In this document: positions 5,816 through 11,853 of the stretch, in pieces
How the letters are laid out: every line of letters begins with the position of its first letter
Numbering within the stretch: the stretch's first letter is position 1
Source of the DNA: a virus
DNA: 33,828 nucleotides
Direction: 5' to 3' (one strand)
IMG/VR virus record: IMGVR_UViG_3300025674_000183
Coordinates: 1 to 33,828 of that record
Notes under the pieces: generated by a model
The model's input: the letters and a program-made list of their open reading frames with translations, nothing else
Database searches by the model: none
What the model was told of the DNA's origin: nothing
Program-made: the position numbers and the translations under genes

Positions 5816-6866
5816 GGTATTCAGCAGTTACTCCATGCTTTGGCTTACAAAACAGTAAGTACTGACATGGTCTACCCATACTTGCAAGTTGTTCTAACGC
5901 ATATGTATTATAACTTTCCGTACTTCCATTAATCCATAGTCGTACATCGTTTATGTATTGTGTGTTTGGTGTATGAAAATGACCTGCAATAGCATAGTTA
6001 AAGTCGGGCATAAGTCCGTTACTAGCTAGTGTTTTCCAACCCATTATCTTCTTACCAAATCCATACCACGGGAAACCACCAAAACCTCTGACGTTATCTC
6101 CGTGCCATAGAAAGAACTTACATTTCTCTCCTAAGTCTGCAATGTCAAACCAATGGTTGTCTGCATTTACACTATCAGGTATAGAAAATGTAATTCGTTT
6201 TTCGCTATCGTATATCATGTCTAATATCTTGCCTAACATTCTGTCGGCATTGCTATCAGGGTGGTAGTTTTTTCTTGAACGTCCACCCAAGTGTCCATGA
6301 TTACCGATTACCCAATGAACTTGCACTTCCTCAAAGTTAGCTAATAGAATGTCAAAGAATTGTGTCAAAATTCTAGGTGCATCAACAGTCACTTGACTGT
6401 ACAATGAACTGTCTATTAGATGTTCTTGTCCGGGAAATATAAGCTCTCCCTCTACTATGTCACCAACACAAAACACAGCAATTTTATTTACATTGTGTGC
6501 TTGTCGTTGGATATTAGCTAAGTCAACTATCTTATGTGCATATCGTACAACACGTTCTTCAGCTATTTCTGTATTGTATGTAGGTGTAATTTTTGCAAGT
6601 TGCACATCAGACAATACGGCACAAGCTATTTCTTCGCCAACTTTTTTCTTCTTGGCTAACTTGGGCTTAGGAACATTACCTTTTCGGTAAGTTGTGATAC
6701 TTGTTTTGACTGCTTCGTACACAGCTTCAACAAGTTTTTCAGTTTTATTCTTAGCTTTATCAAGCTGTCGTAACAACTTGATGTTAGTATCTTCTAGCTC
6801 TTTTACTCGCTCGCTCTCAGCATCAGCTAATAATCTAGCTAGTTCTTTATCTTTATTACTTGCCAT
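5793..6866 (-). CDS. Calcineurin-like metallophosphoesterase with N-terminal coiled coil
   Basis: The chosen start MASNKDKELARLLADAESER overlaps the upstream gene by 11 bases; the frame is open to 6899. In the 357-residue product, residues 5-55 are a charged coiled coil. The metal-binding motifs follow in family order: LSDVQ (85-89), GDIVEG (135-140), GNHGH (188-192), HGD (255-257) and GHFHTP (295-300). These bind two metals and hydrolyse phosphoesters. The usual DxH of the first motif reads DVQ, a variant to note. Possible substrates are nucleic acid ends, nucleotides or phosphoproteins. Coupling to a small HTH-like protein suggests that the two act together. Confidence 0.85.
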   Translation of the reverse strand: MASNKDKELARLLADAESERVKELEDTNIKLLRQLDKAKNKTEKLVEAVYEAVKTSITTYRKGNVPKPKLAKKKKVGEEIACAVLSDVQLAKITPTYNTEIAEERVVRYAHKIVDLANIQRQAHNVNKIAVFCVGDIVEGELIFPGQEHLIDSSLYSQVTVDAPRILTQFFDILLANFEEVQVHWVIGNHGHLGGRSRKNYHPDSNADRMLGKILDMIYDSEKRITFSIPDSVNADNHWFDIADLGEKCKFFLWHGDNVRGFGGFPWYGFGKKIMGWKTLASNGLMPDFNYAIAGHFHTPNTQYINDVRLWINGSTESYNTYALEQLASMGRPCQYLLFCKPKHGVTAEYLVNLEDV

Positions 6867-7092
6867 CAGACACCTTCTTGATGTACTTACGCATGGCACT
6901 ATCGGATATTTCTATATCAAACTCACGTTTTAATATGTTTATTATACGATAAGGTTTCACATCAACTCCGTTACGTACTCTCTCAATAAGTGTGTCCCAG
7001 AACTCACGTGCTTCTGGTGTAATTTTTCGTTCAACGAAATTATCTTTTACACCGTGTTCGGCTTCTTCTAGTAGTTTATCTATTTCTTTCAT
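6856..7092 (-). CDS. Small HTH-like DNA-binding protein, likely leaderless
   Basis: This 78-residue protein has an acidic helical N-terminus and a C-terminal part (residues 47-74, PYRIINILKREFDIEISDSA then MRKYIKK) with the spacing of a helix-turn-helix. No ribosome binding site precedes the ATG. A TATAAT box ends seven bases upstream, so the mRNA probably starts at or next to the start codon. It overlaps the metallophosphoesterase start by 11 bases. A regulator or a DNA-targeting partner of that enzyme is plausible. Confidence 0.65.
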   Translation of the reverse strand: MKEIDKLLEEAEHGVKDNFVERKITPEAREFWDTLIERVRNGVDVKPYRIINILKREFDIEISDSAMRKYIKKVSDGK

Positions 7093-7099
7093 GTAAATA

Positions 7100-7127
7100 A
7101 TTATACATGAATAAAAAATAAATACAA
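7100..7127 (-). promoter_or_regulatory. Leftward sigma70-type promoter
   Basis: On the minus strand TTGTAT (7127-7122), a 16-base T-rich spacer and TATAAT (7105-7100) are seen. The ATG of the HTH-like gene is at 7092, so the expected start site lies at or within a base or two of the start codon. It lies downstream, in the transcription sense, of the structured region 7141-7314, which would let this segment be expressed separately from the AAA/VWA genes. Confidence 0.6.
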
Positions 7128-7140
7128 TAAACTAAAAGAA

Positions 7141-7314
7141 AGCTAGAGATAAGTGTTCATGAAGGTAACAAAACCTATGACGAAGATATCCTGAAAGAAC
7201 AGTCATAGGTAAAAGACCTGTCGTAAGTTCTCTTTACGCTCTATTCTTATCTCTGTGCTTACTGTACATAGGGAAAGGAAACCCACGTATCACTTGCGTG
7301 AAACGTAAGCACTA
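7141..7314 (-). ncRNA. Structured non-coding region, two multi-helix domains
   Basis: No gene is present between 7093 and 7317. Domain 1 (7255-7312) is closed by GTGCTTAC/GTAAGCAC and contains TCAC/GTGA around a loop that reads GCAA (a GNRA tetraloop) on the minus strand, plus a GGG/CCC hairpin at 7271-7284. Domain 2 (7145-7254) is closed by AGAGATAAG/CTTATCTCT and contains the perfect 9-base helix ACCTATGAC/GTCATAGGT (7173-7181 with 7202-7210) and CGTAA/TTACG (7222-7238). It starts six bases after the VWA stop in the leftward direction. It could be a 3-prime UTR element, a processed RNA or an attenuator. I do not recognise a known RNA family. Confidence 0.5.
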
Positions 7315-7317
7315 CCT

Positions 7318-8796
7318 TTACCTTACTACATTTAATTTTCTAGCGAAAGACTTAACCTCATCTATGTCTGCTAGTCGCATGATGTTATATTTATTACATG
7401 CTTCCATACATTGTTGTAGATTTTGCTTGCCTGTCCCATTAAATCCTACAACTTGCATATCAGATACCCACAATCGTCTAGGTGTTTGTTTGCCTAACCA
7501 TTCAAGTGCAGGTAAGTCAATGTAATTACCACCACCAGTATGCTCGTGTAAGTATTCATCATTAACACGTCTACCATTTCTAGCAATAATACGTATGTCA
7601 CCTAATTTCTTATTGTTGTTCCAACCATAATAGTTGTACATTGCAATAGTCACAGCAGGTACTTCATTCATGACATCTAGTATGTCTTGACCGTCAAAGT
7701 TCATAGAACCACTAGCGTCAATCAGGATAGTTCCACCGTATGTATTATGTTTACGTGTGAATATCTTTCTATCTACTGTGTATCTGTGAATTTTTCTAGG
7801 TGCAACACCTTTGTCTTTAGCAACATTTGTGTAACCTGTACGAATTTTGTTACTCATGTTGATAGTTAACGCAGGTTTATGTAATGTATAATCTGCCCAT
7901 GAAGCTTCACTATTATCATAACTGTAAATGATTTCGTTATAGTCATTCTTGTTACGGTCTTTAAGCATAGATATATTCTTAGGTGAACTAAGTTCAGCTT
8001 CTTCATAAGCATCCTCTAAATCACCTGTTTCTTCTAATGCTTCCTCAAGTTTTTCTTTGTCATCATCAGACAAACGCACATCGTCTTGTGGTTTTCCGTC
8101 AAACAAATCAAATAACTCAGACAACTCTACTGCTAGTTTTTTAACTCTAGCCCATGCAGGTTTATGTGTTATACCTGCAGATTTAGTACTTGTATGTACC
8201 ATGCGTAGATGAAAGTAAGATATTTTATCCATAGCAAACTCTAAATCTTGAACACGGCTGTGTTTAAGAGTATGACTATTTATCTCATCTGTAATAGCTT
8301 TTACAAAAGAAACATACTCATAGCCATACTCGTTATATTTTATACGTGTATAACTTGAAGCAAAATTACTTTTGTACCATATTTTTTCAATGAAATAAAT
8401 ACAAGCTAATCCATACTTGACTAAGTCTGTAATACTACCTTTCTCTACAAGTTGTCTTGTGAAGGCGTCAACCTCATCTAAACATGTATGTGGTGCATTC
8501 ATAGGAATACCTGCATACGTTAGTCTGTGATTGACACGTATTTCTTCTAGCAAATGTATAGCTTCTTCATGAACGCCTTTGGGAATTTTACCAAAGCTTT
8601 TAGGTGACCACTTGACATGACCTAACTCATGTCGTCTGATTACACGTCCGTGATTTACACCACACTTGTGACACTCGTCATCTAGAGGTACGTACATTTT
8701 CCTATTGGTCATGTCCGTACGAGGTTGTTTAGTATCTTCGTATACTTCCCAATCTCTTTCTCCTGTGACTATTTCGGGGAATGGTCTGTGTCGCAT
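7318..8796 (-). CDS. Metallopeptidase-like and VWA-domain protein, partner of the AAA+ ATPase
   Basis: In this 492-residue protein the N-terminal part has CHKC (42-45), then RRHELGH (54-60), a zinc-protease HExxH motif, followed by EEIRVNH (84-90) that could give the third ligand. An acidic linker (about 235-270) precedes a von Willebrand A domain with MIDAS DASGS (360-364), TGGGNYIDLPAL (420-431) and VSD (444-446). This layout resembles the putative metallopeptidase plus VWA-like proteins and CobT-like partners of MoxR/CobS ATPases, which couple ATP hydrolysis to remodelling of a target. It starts at a TAATG overlap with the ATPase gene. Target and protease activity are unproven. Confidence 0.8.
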   Translation of the reverse strand: MRHRPFPEIVTGERDWEVYEDTKQPRTDMTNRKMYVPLDDECHKCGVNHGRVIRRHELGHVKWSPKSFGKIPKGVHEEAIHLLEEIRVNHRLTYAGIPMNAPHTCLDEVDAFTRQLVEKGSITDLVKYGLACIYFIEKIWYKSNFASSYTRIKYNEYGYEYVSFVKAITDEINSHTLKHSRVQDLEFAMDKISYFHLRMVHTSTKSAGITHKPAWARVKKLAVELSELFDLFDGKPQDDVRLSDDDKEKLEEALEETGDLEDAYEEAELSSPKNISMLKDRNKNDYNEIIYSYDNSEASWADYTLHKPALTINMSNKIRTGYTNVAKDKGVAPRKIHRYTVDRKIFTRKHNTYGGTILIDASGSMNFDGQDILDVMNEVPAVTIAMYNYYGWNNNKKLGDIRIIARNGRRVNDEYLHEHTGGGNYIDLPALEWLGKQTPRRLWVSDMQVVGFNGTGKQNLQQCMEACNKYNIMRLADIDEVKSFARKLNVVR

Positions 8797-9515
8797 TATT
8801 CTGCTTCACTTAACTTGATAGCGTCTAATAGTTCTTCTGCTCTATCGCCAAAGACTACTAACCCTGCTGTATCAATGTCTAACCCTTGCTCTTGTAACTT
8901 GAAGAACTCATCCCATTTACGAATAGAGATACGTTCACCCTCATCAGTAGATAAAGATGTATCACTAATAGCTTGATGCCACGCTTTTGGAAATTTTTCC
9001 AATGCTTTAGGATGTATCTCATCTATGTGTATAGCAACAGGGAACCTGTCTTTGAGTGCTTGTGGTAAGCTCTCTGGGTCCGCGTTAGACGTAGCTATCA
9101 CAGTAAACCCTTCGCTTGGACGAACAGTTTCTTTTTCTTTGTTGTTGAGTGTGATACCTGCAATATCTTTGTCATCTAATATGGCATGTAAGAATGTCAT
9201 AGCGTCTGGTGAAGCGTGGTCTATCTCATTGATAACCAATCTACCACCGTTACGCCATGCTTGTACAGCAATACCGTCACTCCATTCAAACTGTTGATTT
9301 TCACCTATCTGATAAAAACCTTGTAAGTCTGCACTTGTACTTTCTTCGGTCATGACTAACTGAAATACGTTAGCGTCACCGTTTATGTTCAATGGTGCAT
9401 TTTGTTTTACAGCAGAGTAAGTCTTGCCTGTACCCGGAGGTCCGTACAAAAGTACTCTATCTGATTTTCCTACTACGTAGGACACTAAGTCCCAACACGT
9501 TTGTTTTTTGCTCAT
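8796..9515 (-). CDS. MoxR/CobS-like AAA+ ATPase
   Basis: This 239-residue single AAA+ module has Walker A GPPGTGKT (25-32), Walker B LVINEIDHA (93-101), sensor 1 ATSNAD (141-146) and an arginine-finger-like LKDRF (154-158). The sequence TSADLQGFYQIGENQQFEWS between the Walker motifs is typical of MoxR and CobS relatives, which work as hexameric remodelling motors with VWA partners. The gene is coupled to the metallopeptidase/VWA gene by TAATG, and TTGGAG precedes its ATG. Phage genes of this kind are often labelled cobS, but there is no cobalamin pathway here, so a protein-remodelling role is more likely. Confidence 0.85.
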   Translation of the reverse strand: MSKKQTCWDLVSYVVGKSDRVLLYGPPGTGKTYSAVKQNAPLNINGDANVFQLVMTEESTSADLQGFYQIGENQQFEWSDGIAVQAWRNGGRLVINEIDHASPDAMTFLHAILDDKDIAGITLNNKEKETVRPSEGFTVIATSNADPESLPQALKDRFPVAIHIDEIHPKALEKFPKAWHQAISDTSLSTDEGERISIRKWDEFFKLQEQGLDIDTAGLVVFGDRAEELLDAIKLSEAE

Positions 9516-9518
9516 TTG

Positions 9519-9806
9519 TTATTCTCCAATCGGTACGAACCTAATGTATAAGTCCACACCCTCGTTGTTTTTTCTTTGCTTACACTCAAAAGAACCTTTG
9601 TCTTTCAAGTGACTTATGTTTCGTTGTTGCATACTCCGTATGTTTCCGACAACACCACTACTCCACTTAGGTAAAGTAGCGACTACGTACCACATGTTCG
9701 GGTTATTTAACAACACCTTAACTTTGTCGTCTGACAAAATTTTAGGTTGCTTTCCACCTTTGCGTATTGGTGGTGGCTCTTGTCTAGCCATACCGTTAGG
9801 TAACAT
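9519..9806 (-). CDS. Hypothetical basic protein ahead of the AAA+/VWA pair
   Basis: The 95-residue frame starts MLPNGMARQEPPPIRKGGKQ with AAAGGGGG seven bases upstream. A basic Pro-rich N-terminus leads to a compact region (VKVLLNNPNMWYVVATLPKW, then IRSMQQRNISHLKDKGSFEC and LYIRFVPIGE) that could be a small winged or SH3-like domain. The three-base gap to the ATPase gene suggests they are co-expressed. It may be a substrate or adaptor of the ATPase; this is inference from position only. Confidence 0.65.
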   Translation of the reverse strand: MLPNGMARQEPPPIRKGGKQPKILSDDKVKVLLNNPNMWYVVATLPKWSSGVVGNIRSMQQRNISHLKDKGSFECKQRKNNEGVDLYIRFVPIGE

Positions 9807-9835
9807 AAGTTACCCCCTTTCTGATACTTGCGTAT

Positions 9836-9900
9836 CTCACAGTCCAGATTTGGGCATGAAACAAACAATACTTTCGTATATATTGCATCTGAACTGTAAG
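9836..9900 (-). ncRNA. Structured leader hairpin with GNRA loop
   Basis: The arms CTCACAGTCCAGAT (9836-9849) and ATCTGAACTGTAAG (9887-9900) pair over 14 positions on the minus-strand RNA with two G-U pairs, which would be A-C mismatches on the plus strand. Inside, ATAC/GTAT closes a GAAA tetraloop when read on the minus strand. It precedes the 95-residue gene in the direction of transcription, ending about 30 bases before its ATG, so it may control translation of that gene and the AAA+/VWA genes. Confidence 0.5.
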
Positions 9901-9911
9901 CTACGTACGTA

Positions 9912-10020
9912 TAGATAGCTTGTAACACACATCAACTTGTAAATTATCCTATACCTTTACAAGTGCTAGTAGATTTTCTATATAGGTCAAATCGTACCTC
10001 TATGTGCTACAAGCTACCTA
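9912..10020 (-). ncRNA. Large arm-bounded RNA element, unit 1 (cloverleaf-like)
   Basis: In minus-strand RNA, the arm TAGGTAGCTTGTAGCACATA (10020-10001) pairs over all 20 bases with TGTGTGTTACAAGCTATCTA (9931-9912), with three G-U pairs that would be A-C mismatches on the other strand. Within it are AGGT/ACCT (9984-9999), TAGA/TCTA (9970-9980) and the perfect 9-bp hairpin ACTTGTAAA/TTTACAAGT (9935-9943 with 9956-9964). The layout is a four-helix junction. It is not a tRNA: it has no T-arm consensus and no anticodon arm. Confidence 0.6.
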
Positions 10021-10088
10021 CATAACTTGGGTTTACTCTTTACAGAGGCAAGGTTCAGTAAGTTCAAATTTCCCCTCGCTAACCCTTA

Positions 10089-10171
10089 TAGATAGCTTGT
10101 AACACACAGTTGGTGGCTTACACAATTAAGTCTTAGCAGTTTACCCAATGCTATGTGCTACAAGCTACCTA
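10089..10171 (-). ncRNA. Large arm-bounded RNA element, unit 2
   Basis: Both 20-base arms (10171-10152 and 10108-10089 on the minus strand) are identical to those of unit 1, again giving a 20-bp helix with three G-U pairs. The interior is shorter and unrelated, with CTTA/TAAG (about 10117-10130) as the clearest small hairpin and a possible TTGG/CCAA pairing. Sixty-eight bases separate the units. A third fragment TAGATAGCT at about 10196-10204 matches nine bases of one arm. Arm identity with interior divergence suggests either selection on the helix or duplication followed by interior replacement. Confidence 0.6.
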
Positions 10172-10208
10172 CTGTACATAAAGGGGTAATGTACGTAGAT
10201 AGCTATAT

Positions 10209-10439
10209 TTATTGCGTTTCTTTTGTGTGTTTACGCCACACTTTTTCGTTTACAACTACGGTGTTTAAGTCCGTAAACGTCTTTTGCTTGGGTGATTTAC
10301 TATCACCGTATGTAATAGTTGTCTTGCCGAATGCACGACTTACTGCTATTACAGGTACAAACTTATTCCCTTTCGTAAGTAATTCATCGGTCTCTTTAAC
10401 GTCTTTAGCGTAACGAGACCAACCATGTTTGTGAATCAT
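10209..10439 (-). CDS. Hypothetical small protein
   Basis: This 76-residue protein starts MIHKHGWSRYAKDVKETDEL with AAAGGGA six bases before the ATG, which follows hairpin B by about 12 bases. The middle (FVPVIAVSRAFGKTTITYGD then LNTVVVNEKVW) looks like a small beta-rich domain. GKTT is not in a P-loop context, so I do not call it an ATP site. It is followed by the roughly 400-base structured gap. Function unknown. Confidence 0.65.
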   Translation of the reverse strand: MIHKHGWSRYAKDVKETDELLTKGNKFVPVIAVSRAFGKTTITYGDSKSPKQKTFTDLNTVVVNEKVWRKHTKETQ

Positions 10440-10451
10440 AATTTCCCTTTC

Positions 10452-10499
10452 TAATTATATTTAATCCCCTTAACAAGTTAAGGGGTTAAATATTAATTA
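10452..10499 (-). repeat. Intergenic bulged hairpin, copy B
   Basis: The arms TTTAATCCCCTTAAC and GTTAAGGGGTTAAA have outer pairing extending through TAATTA on both sides, with the same unpaired T as in the other copies. It lies between the 79-residue gene and the 76-residue gene, directly before the ribosome binding site of the latter. Confidence 0.85.
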
Positions 10500-10503
10500 C
10501 TTT

Positions 10504-10743
10504 TCAATACTCGTACCCTGCGTCTGATTGGTCTGCCATGATTTGCTGTGTTTCTGTCATACCTGATGGGGGTTCATCGTATTCGCCATGATGTCGCATT
10601 ATTTCACGATGTTCTTGTTCTTGTACTTTTGCGTCTGCAACAGCGTCATCTAAACAATCTTCGTGAAACCAATCACCGTACGCTTTTATAATAGAATTTT
10701 GGTCATCTGTACTACTACAAAGTTCACATTCTTTAATAGCCAT
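10504..10743 (-). CDS. Small putative zinc-binding protein
   Basis: This 79-residue acidic protein has a treble-clef-like metal site near the start: CELC (C6, C9) and WFHEDC (H27, C30). The rest is charged and Gln/His/Met-rich with no fold I recognise. The start codon overlaps the preceding membrane-protein gene's stop (TAATG). The stop is followed by hairpin B. A protein-binding zinc domain is plausible, as in other small early phage proteins that target host factors. Confidence 0.65.
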   Translation of the reverse strand: MAIKECELCSSTDDQNSIIKAYGDWFHEDCLDDAVADAKVQEQEHREIMRHHGEYDEPPSGMTETQQIMADQSDAGYEY

Positions 10744-10895
10744 TATTCTTCCTTTCGTATAAGTGAGAGGAACTCATCACTAAGTCCCTCTCGTGTTTTT
10801 TTAACGTAAATAACAACGTTAACTATGTATTCTATTGTTAATAAGACAATAGGAATTAACATTATTACTATAAATAACCCTTGCCAACTGTTCAT
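10743..10895 (-). CDS. 50-residue small membrane protein
   Basis: The frame reads MNSWQGLFIVIMLIPIVLLT onward and ends KTREGLSDEFLSLIRKEE. Residues 6-31 form one strong transmembrane segment, followed by a basic then acidic tail, so the C-terminus is probably cytoplasmic. It is linked to both neighbours by overlaps (ATGA upstream, TAATG downstream), which is good evidence that it is coding. It is too short for most gene finders. Its role could be membrane anchoring or superinfection exclusion; neither is demonstrated. Confidence 0.65.
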   Translation of the reverse strand: MNSWQGLFIVIMLIPIVLLTIEYIVNVVIYVKKTREGLSDEFLSLIRKEE

Positions 10896-11281
10896 GACAC
10901 TTCATCCCATGAAAATTCAGACCAAACTCCGTCTAGTGTCATTACATTTATGAGATACAATCCCCAATCATCAGCCACAATCGGCATATCGTTGGCTGTT
11001 GGTAGCTCATCAGTAAATTCACGTGCAAAATCAAAGTTAAAAACACTCGGATTATGTCCGTCTTTACCCATATAAGCACACAAAATAGGGAACACTCTCT
11101 CTATTTCTTGCCTAAATTGGGGGTTCATATTTCTATCAGCGTCATTTTCCATATACATACGTTGCATTTTACTGACTGTTTGTTCCACATTAGAACCCAT
11201 CCAATGTGTGTAGATTACAGGTGAATAACTGTAACCTCTTTCGTCTTGACTGTACAATAGTACAGTTGCTCTGTCACCCAC
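10892..11281 (-). CDS. Hypothetical protein, 129 residues
   Basis: I choose the GTG at 11281 (product begins MGDRATVLLYSQDERGYSYS) because GAGG lies six bases upstream and it overlaps the zinc-ribbon gene by eight bases. An upstream GTG at 11308 would give 138 residues but lacks a ribosome site. The protein is rich in acidic and aromatic residues (ADDWGLYLINVMTLDGVWSE). No metal site, membrane segment or known motif is visible. The stop overlaps the small membrane-protein start as ATGA. Confidence 0.6.
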   Translation of the reverse strand: MGDRATVLLYSQDERGYSYSPVIYTHWMGSNVEQTVSKMQRMYMENDADRNMNPQFRQEIERVFPILCAYMGKDGHNPSVFNFDFAREFTDELPTANDMPIVADDWGLYLINVMTLDGVWSEFSWDEVS

Positions 11282-11453
11282 GTGACACCTCGCTTTCTGT
11301 TTTCTCACTTGTCAAGTATCGCTTTGAACTTGACTTTTTTACAGTACTATACCCACATTGTGGACAAAATACCATTTCTAACACGTTACTTTTCGCATTT
11401 GCGTAAATACCTTGATGTCGGTAATTCGCTTGACGACAGTTATCGCATAACAT
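11274..11453 (-). CDS. 59-residue zinc-ribbon protein
   Basis: The frame starts MLCDNCRQANYRHQGIYANA and continues EMVFCPQCGYSTVKK. The pairs CxxC at 3-6 and CPQC at 30-33 make a classic zinc ribbon, followed by a Ser/Lys-rich tail. TTGGAG precedes the ATG, and hairpin C lies just before that. It overlaps the next gene by eight bases. Zinc ribbons of this size often bind RNA polymerase, DNA or other proteins; the target is unknown. Confidence 0.65.
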   Translation of the reverse strand: MLCDNCRQANYRHQGIYANAKSNVLEMVFCPQCGYSTVKKSSSKRYLTSEKTESEVSRG

Positions 11454-11466
11454 TTACGCTCCAATC

Positions 11467-11509
11467 TAATTAATTAATCCCCTTAATAAATTAAGGGGTT
11501 AATTAATTA
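11467..11509 (-). repeat. Intergenic bulged hairpin, copy C
   Basis: The arms TAATTAATTAATCCCCTTAA and TTAAGGGGTTAATTAATTA pair with one unpaired T. The outer stem differs from copies B and D on both sides in a way that keeps pairing. It sits between the 75-residue gene's stop (11513) and the zinc-ribbon gene's ribosome binding site. Confidence 0.85.
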
Positions 11510-11512
11510 CGT

Positions 11513-11740
11513 TTAGCTAACTTCTCCGAAATAATTTTGTGCAACAAGCACAATTTCATTTAGAATTTTTTCTACATCGCTATGATGTAGACCGTTTTGT
11601 TCAAGTACTTCCTTGACATCATCTGTAAAAGATTCGTCGTTTAATGTACTTAAGTTTGCAATCATAAGCTCTTGTAAACGGGCTTTTTTTTGCTCGTCTG
11701 TCATGTTTGCTACCTGTTCAGGCGTTAGTGGTTCTACCAT
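11513..11740 (-). CDS. Hypothetical acidic helical protein
   Basis: This 75-residue protein reads MVEPLTPEQVANMTDEQKKA, then an acidic helical body (SFTDDVKEVLEQNGLHHSDV and EIVLVAQNYFGEVS). TTGGAG lies six bases before the ATG, following hairpin D. The LTPEQVANMTDEQK start resembles short interaction helices. There is no metal site. It is flanked by hairpins C and D, so it may be a single-gene segment of the operon. Function unknown. Confidence 0.65.
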   Translation of the reverse strand: MVEPLTPEQVANMTDEQKKARLQELMIANLSTLNDESFTDDVKEVLEQNGLHHSDVEKILNEIVLVAQNYFGEVS

Positions 11741-11753
11741 TTTTACTCCAATC

Positions 11754-11795
11754 TAATTACTTAATCCCCTTACTCTGTAAGGGGTTAAGTAATTA
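11754..11795 (-). repeat. Intergenic bulged hairpin, copy D
   Basis: The arms TAATTACTTAATCCCCTTAC and GTAAGGGGTTAAGTAATTA differ from copy C by matched changes (ACTTAA with TTAAGT) that keep the stem. The unpaired T is at the same place as in the other copies. It lies about 13 bases before the start of the 75-residue gene. Confidence 0.85.
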
Positions 11796-11802
11796 CTTGA
11801 TA

Positions 11803-11846
11803 CTCGCATAAGTATCCTACACACCCCCATTACGAGGGTGTGCGAG
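11803..11846 (-). terminator. GC-rich hairpin after the 108-residue gene, possible terminator or processing site
   Basis: The helix CACACCC/GGGTGTG (11820-11826 with 11836-11842) is followed by CTCGCA (11803-11808), which can extend it with TGCGAG. It begins eight bases after the stop of the 108-residue gene in the leftward direction. No clear U-run follows, so intrinsic termination is uncertain; an mRNA end-protecting hairpin is equally possible. Confidence 0.4.
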
Positions 11847-11853
11847 ATAATTA

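Noticed and set aside
8796-9515. Literal cobalamin biosynthesis role (cobS) for the ATPase and its VWA partner
   Set aside because: No other cobalamin gene is present and the partner has a metallopeptidase motif; the similarity is shared by the broader MoxR-type ATPase group.
9707-9928. 73-codon frame on the minus strand overlapping the 95-residue gene
   Set aside because: It lies in another frame of a gene with a good ribosome site, runs across the structured leader, is Cys/Tyr-rich and has no ribosome site of its own.
9912-10020. tRNA in the cloverleaf-like element
   Set aside because: The closing stem is 20 bp, there is no TTCRANY-type T-loop, no anticodon arm of correct size and no acceptor geometry.
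10153-10413. 86-codon plus-strand frame over the 76-residue gene and the structured gap
   Set aside because: Antisense to the leftward gene with a ribosome site; begins inside an RNA element arm.
10209-10439. P-loop ATPase based on GKTT in the 76-residue protein
   Set aside because: The required GxxxxGK[TS] spacing and following strand-helix pattern are absent; the protein is too small.
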